Shown here: one piece after another, positions 7,058 through 8,939 of the stretch
Numbering within the stretch: position 1 is the first letter of the stretch
How the letters are laid out: each line of letters starts with the position of its first letter
Assembly: GCA_034435395.1 (NCBI GenBank)
Contig: DAOTXK010000283.1
Span: 1 to 8,939, forward strand
Direction: 5' to 3'
Length of the DNA: 8,939 nt
Source of the DNA: DAOTXK01 sp034435395
GTDB lineage: Bacteria; Chloroflexota; Anaerolineae; Aggregatilineales; Ch27
Translations under genes and position numbers: made by a program
Notes under the pieces: generated by a model
What the model was told of the DNA's origin: nothing
The model's database searches: none
What the model saw: only the letters and a program-made list of their open reading frames with translations

Positions 7058-7090
7058 ACGGCACTCCGCCAGACAGGAGTGCCGTTTTTT
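7058..7090 (+). terminator. strong intrinsic terminator of the two-gene unit
   Basis: ACGGCACTCC (7058-7067), an 8-nt loop, then GGAGTGCCGT (7076-7085) form a perfect 10-bp stem running directly into a six-T tract (7085-7090). It begins 18 bases after the stop codon and isolates the unit from the radical SAM gene downstream. Confidence 0.92.
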
Positions 7091-7126
7091 GTTGCGGTGG
7101 CCCGTTCTTCCCCTGACTGGCGGCGA

Positions 7127-7156
7127 TTGACAATTCGAACATAAGTTCGGTATAAT
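7127..7156 (+). promoter_or_regulatory. consensus sigma-70-type promoter of the radical SAM gene, probably leaderless
   Basis: TTGACA (7127-7132) and TATAAT (7151-7156) both match the consensus exactly, with an 18-bp spacer. The gene's ATG begins at 7163, seven bases after the -10 box, which is where transcription should start. The mRNA is therefore probably leaderless, in keeping with the lack of any Shine-Dalgarno sequence. Such a strong promoter would need repression, consistent with the LexA box in its spacer. Confidence 0.9.
7136..7149. promoter_or_regulatory. LexA/SOS box of Gram-positive (DinR) type
   Basis: CGAAC-ATAA-GTTCG is a perfect palindrome matching the GAAC-N4-GTTC core recognised by Bacillus-type LexA and reported for some Chloroflexota. 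It fills most of the spacer between -35 and -10, so bound LexA would block RNA polymerase. This is the direct evidence that the downstream gene is DNA-damage inducible. Confidence 0.85.
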
Positions 7157-7162
7157 AGAAGC

Positions 7163-8359
7163 ATGGTTATCCATATTGTGCCCGACACCTTTGAGAAGCT
7201 GCGTCTGCTCGGCGACGCCACCCGGTTCGAGCCGGCGGGCGACCGTCCCCAGGCGGAGACGGCCCCCGCGCCGCGCGAAGGCGTCCGGCCTCGCCAGGGG
7301 AAGCCCCAACCGGACGAGCTGCACTGCGTCTCGAACGTGATGACGCCCAAAGGGCCGAAGCCGGTCATGAAAACCATGATCACCACCGCCTGCGAGAAGG
7401 ACTGCCACTACTGTCCCTTCCGCGCCGGGCGGGGCGAGATGCGGCGTATCACCTTCACGCCGGACGAAATGGCGGGCGCGTTCAACCGGATGGAGCGGGC
7501 GGGCATCGTGGACGGCATCTTCCTCTCGTCGGGCATCGTCAACGGCGGCGCAACCGTGCAGGACAAAATCATCGACACCGCCGAGATCATCCGCCGCCAG
7601 TATGGGTACACGGGCTACGTACACCTCAAGATCATGCCCGGCGCGGAATACGACCAGGTGGTCCGCGCCATGCAGCTCGCCGACCGCGTCTCCATCAATC
7701 TGGAAGCGCCCACCCCGGCGCGGCTGCACGCCCTGGCCCCCAAAAAGGACTTCACCGGCGACCTGCTGGAGCGCCTGCGCTGGTCGGACCGCATCCGGCG
7801 GCAGCTGCGGGAGGGCGGGCCGCGCGTTAAGGTGGCCAGCACGGTGACTCAGTTTGTGGTGGGGGCGGTGGGCGATACCGACCTGGAGCTGCTGAGCCTG
7901 AGCGCACAGCTCTACCGGGGGTTGCGGCTGGCCCGCGCCTACTACTCGCGCTTCAATCCGGTCGCCAACACGCCGTTTGAGGACCTCCCGCCGGCCGATC
8001 CCCTGCGAGAGCGGCGGCTGTACCAGGCCAGCTTCCTGCTGCGCGATTACCAGTGGGAGGTGGAGGACCTGCCATTCGTGGACCAGGGCAACCTGCGGCT
8101 GGACATCGACCCCAAGCGGGCCTGGGCGGACGCCCACCTGCTCCACGCGCCGGTCGATGTGATGCGCGCTGGACGGGAGGAACTGCTGCGCGTCCCCGGC
8201 ATCGGTCCCAAGGGCGTGGAGGCGATTCTGCGCGCCCGACGCCAGGGGCGTATCCGCGATCTATCGAGCCTGGCGAAGATCGGCGTGCCGGCGAACCGCG
8301 CCGCGCCGTACATCCTGCTGGACGGCAGCCGTCCCCCGCAGCAGTTGCCGCTGTTCTGA
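7163..8359 (+). CDS. radical SAM protein with C-terminal helix-hairpin-helix motif, putative DNA repair/modification enzyme
   Basis: The 398-residue product has the radical SAM 4Fe-4S motif CX3CX2C at Cys77, Cys81 and Cys84 (TACEKDCHYCPFRAGR). Further family motifs are GIFLSSGIVNGG, GYVHLKIMPGAEYDQVVRAM, ADRVSINLEAPTPARLHALA, STVTQFVVGAVGDTDLELL and YYSRFNPVANTPFE. The C-terminus carries a helix-hairpin-helix DNA-binding signature, ELLRVPGIGPKGVEAILRAR, with VPGIGPKG at 344-351. The protein ends in DGSRPPQQLPLF. This matches the radical SAM family often linked to an unusual uracil-DNA-glycosylase-like protein and annotated as putative DNA modification/repair; its reaction is unknown. Residues about 25-52 are a low-complexity linker. 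The gene stands alone: a terminator precedes it and no glycosylase follows. Its own LexA box supports a DNA-damage role. The start at ATG 7163 is fixed by the promoter seven bases upstream. Confidence 0.93.
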   Translation: MVIHIVPDTFEKLRLLGDATRFEPAGDRPQAETAPAPREGVRPRQGKPQPDELHCVSNVMTPKGPKPVMKTMITTACEKDCHYCPFRAGRGEMRRITFTPDEMAGAFNRMERAGIVDGIFLSSGIVNGGATVQDKIIDTAEIIRRQYGYTGYVHLKIMPGAEYDQVVRAMQLADRVSINLEAPTPARLHALAPKKDFTGDLLERLRWSDRIRRQLREGGPRVKVASTVTQFVVGAVGDTDLELLSLSAQLYRGLRLARAYYSRFNPVANTPFEDLPPADPLRERRLYQASFLLRDYQWEVEDLPFVDQGNLRLDIDPKRAWADAHLLHAPVDVMRAGREELLRVPGIGPKGVEAILRARRQGRIRDLSSLAKIGVPANRAAPYILLDGSRPPQQLPLF

Positions 8360-8365
8360 CCCCCA

Positions 8366-8515
8366 TTATGAGAGCTTGCCGGTGAGCTCCCGCGCCCCGC
8401 CCACCAGCGGCTCGGCCCAGCGAAGTTCACCCTTCACCCGGTCGGCGTCCTGATAACGTTCATCCATGGCGATCAGCTGTTGACGCGGCCCGCCCCCCTT
8501 AAGCTGCCGCGAAGC
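8366..8515 (-). pseudogene. possible 3' remnant of a minus-strand gene
   Basis: A minus-strand frame is open from 8515 (after an in-frame TAG at 8516-8518) to TAA at 8366-8368. From the only ATG (8467) it reads 33 residues beginning MDERYQDADRVKGELRWAEP and ending GKLS. The amphipathic, charged composition and G/C-ending codons look like real coding sequence, but there is no Shine-Dalgarno site. The upstream half is low-complexity (LKGGGPRQQ), so a decayed gene end is likelier than a small gene. It ends six bases from the radical SAM stop, convergently. I do not recognise the family; chance is possible. Confidence 0.25.
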
Positions 8516-8562
8516 CTATCACATCCTGCCCAGAATTTCATCCGAGTCCCGGACATTCCCTC

Positions 8563-8591
8563 TTCACTTATCTGGATGCTTGTCGTATACT
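8563..8591 (+). promoter_or_regulatory. candidate promoter for the gene starting at 8865
   Basis: TTCACT (8563-8568), a 17-bp spacer, then TATACT (8586-8591). The -10 matches five of six consensus bases and the -35 four of six. Transcription would begin near 8598, just before a run of eight C (8607-8614), giving a leader of about 267 nt. Confidence 0.5.
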
Positions 8592-8597
8592 GTTTCT

Positions 8598-8864
8598 AGC
8601 TTGCATCCCCCCCCAACAGCGATCCCGTTCAGCCAGGAGGGGTTCGCCGTCAGGCACGTTGGGAGATTGGAACACCCGCGACCGTAGGAATGTGTCTCGT
8701 CAACGTTCCATCAGCTGGACAGGTTGTCCGTCCCCGCCCTGCGTTCGATTGAAGCGACTGTCCCGCGAGATGCCGGGCATGATCACTCCGCGTCCGTTGT
8801 ATGGCGATGCCGGCCACAGGCCGCCCGGAACGTGAACAGCCACTACTCAGGAGGTGATTCTCCC
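8598..8864 (+). other. long, mostly non-coding leader with small hairpins and a short upstream ORF
   Basis: No gene-length frame is present. Visible structures are GGAATGT...ACGTTCC (8687-8693 with 8703-8709, one G-U pair) and GGACA-GGT-TGTCC (8717-8729). A 21-codon frame, MPGMITPRPLYGDAGHRPPG..., runs 8770-8835 without a clear ribosome site. A weak stem, GGAG (8850-8853) with CTCC (8860-8863), could cover the Shine-Dalgarno sequence. I find none of the conserved cores of the common riboswitches I know (TPP, cobalamin, SAM, c-di-GMP). Bases 8516-8562 just upstream hold nothing I can identify. Confidence 0.4.
8849..8857 (+). promoter_or_regulatory. near-perfect Shine-Dalgarno sequence
   Basis: AGGAGGTGA is complementary to nine bases of the 16S rRNA 3' end and lies seven bases before ATG 8865. 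It is the strongest ribosome site in the window and fixes the start of the last gene. Confidence 0.85.
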
Positions 8865-8939
8865 ATGGACAACCCGGATGCCATCACCAAACGAATCGGG
8901 GCGTCAGGTGGTTTGAGGGGCAGAATATCCTTTGGGGTT
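8865..8939 (+). CDS. start of an unidentified gene, cut by the window end
   Basis: Twenty-five codons are visible, beginning MDNPDAITKRIGASGGLRGR and continuing ISFGV with no stop. The start is well supported by the AGGAGGTGA site seven bases upstream and by the promoter near 8563-8591. The visible N-terminus has no signal peptide or membrane segment. Several codons are rare elsewhere in this GC-rich window (CGA, TTG, AGG, AGA, ATA, TTT, TCA), unlike the C/G-ending codons of the genes upstream, which may hint at recent acquisition; 25 codons is a small sample. No function can be assigned. Confidence 0.6.
   Translation, partial: MDNPDAITKRIGASGGLRGRISFGV

Noticed and set aside
6080..8146. 688-codon minus-strand open frame across three genes
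   Set aside because: It crosses a strong terminator, a promoter and three plus-strand genes, two of them with clear start signals or coupling, and has no recognisable domain.
8372..8389. Terminator after the radical SAM gene (GAGCT...AGCTC)
   Set aside because: Only a 5-bp stem with no T-tract.

Overview
This is a GC-rich bacterial chromosome segment. It fits an uncultured or environmental member of the Chloroflexota (Anaerolineae-like). I infer the phylum from three things: strongly G/C-ending codons, a Gram-positive-type LexA box (CGAAC-N4-GTTCG, a motif type also reported for Chloroflexota), and a radical SAM/helix-hairpin-helix protein of a type I associate with that phylum. No rRNA, tRNA, CRISPR array, transposase or phage gene is visible.

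Layout. (1) 1-1452, +: 3' part of a beta-propeller protein of the two-component-regulator type, with a helical insertion between blades. (2) 1483-1510: a palindromic repeat. (3) 1527-3002, +: a secreted clan GH-A glycoside hydrolase-like protein. (4) 2995-3127: an element with 15-bp perfect terminal inverted repeats. It lies between two convergent genes and supplies both of their stop codons. (5) 3120-3752, -: a YhhQ/VUT-family membrane transporter with a good sigma-70-type promoter. (6) 3964-5124, +: alanine racemase (alr). (7) 5250-7039, +: a two-gene unit joined by an ATGA overlap and closed by a strong intrinsic terminator. Its first gene encodes a cytosolic beta-sandwich/coiled-coil protein anchored by C-terminal membrane segments. 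Its second encodes a small protein with a Gly/Asp-rich beta-repeat N-terminus and a helical C-terminus. I cannot assign a known family to either. (8) 7127-8359, +: a radical SAM protein with a C-terminal helix-hairpin-helix motif. It is driven by a consensus promoter whose spacer holds a perfect LexA box, and it probably makes a leaderless mRNA. (9) 8366-8515, -: a short remnant-like open frame. (10) 8516-8939: a long, mostly non-coding leader with a promoter, small hairpins and a very strong Shine-Dalgarno sequence in front of a gene that runs off the window.

How the parts work together: the first half looks like ordinary accessory and housekeeping content (extracellular sugar hydrolysis, queuosine-precursor uptake, cell-wall D-alanine supply) interspersed with short palindromic repeats. 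The two most notable units are the SOS-box-controlled radical SAM gene, a plausible undescribed DNA-damage-response enzyme, and the self-contained membrane coiled-coil/beta-repeat gene pair, a possible uncharacterised sensor or defence module. Functions for these two are inference.
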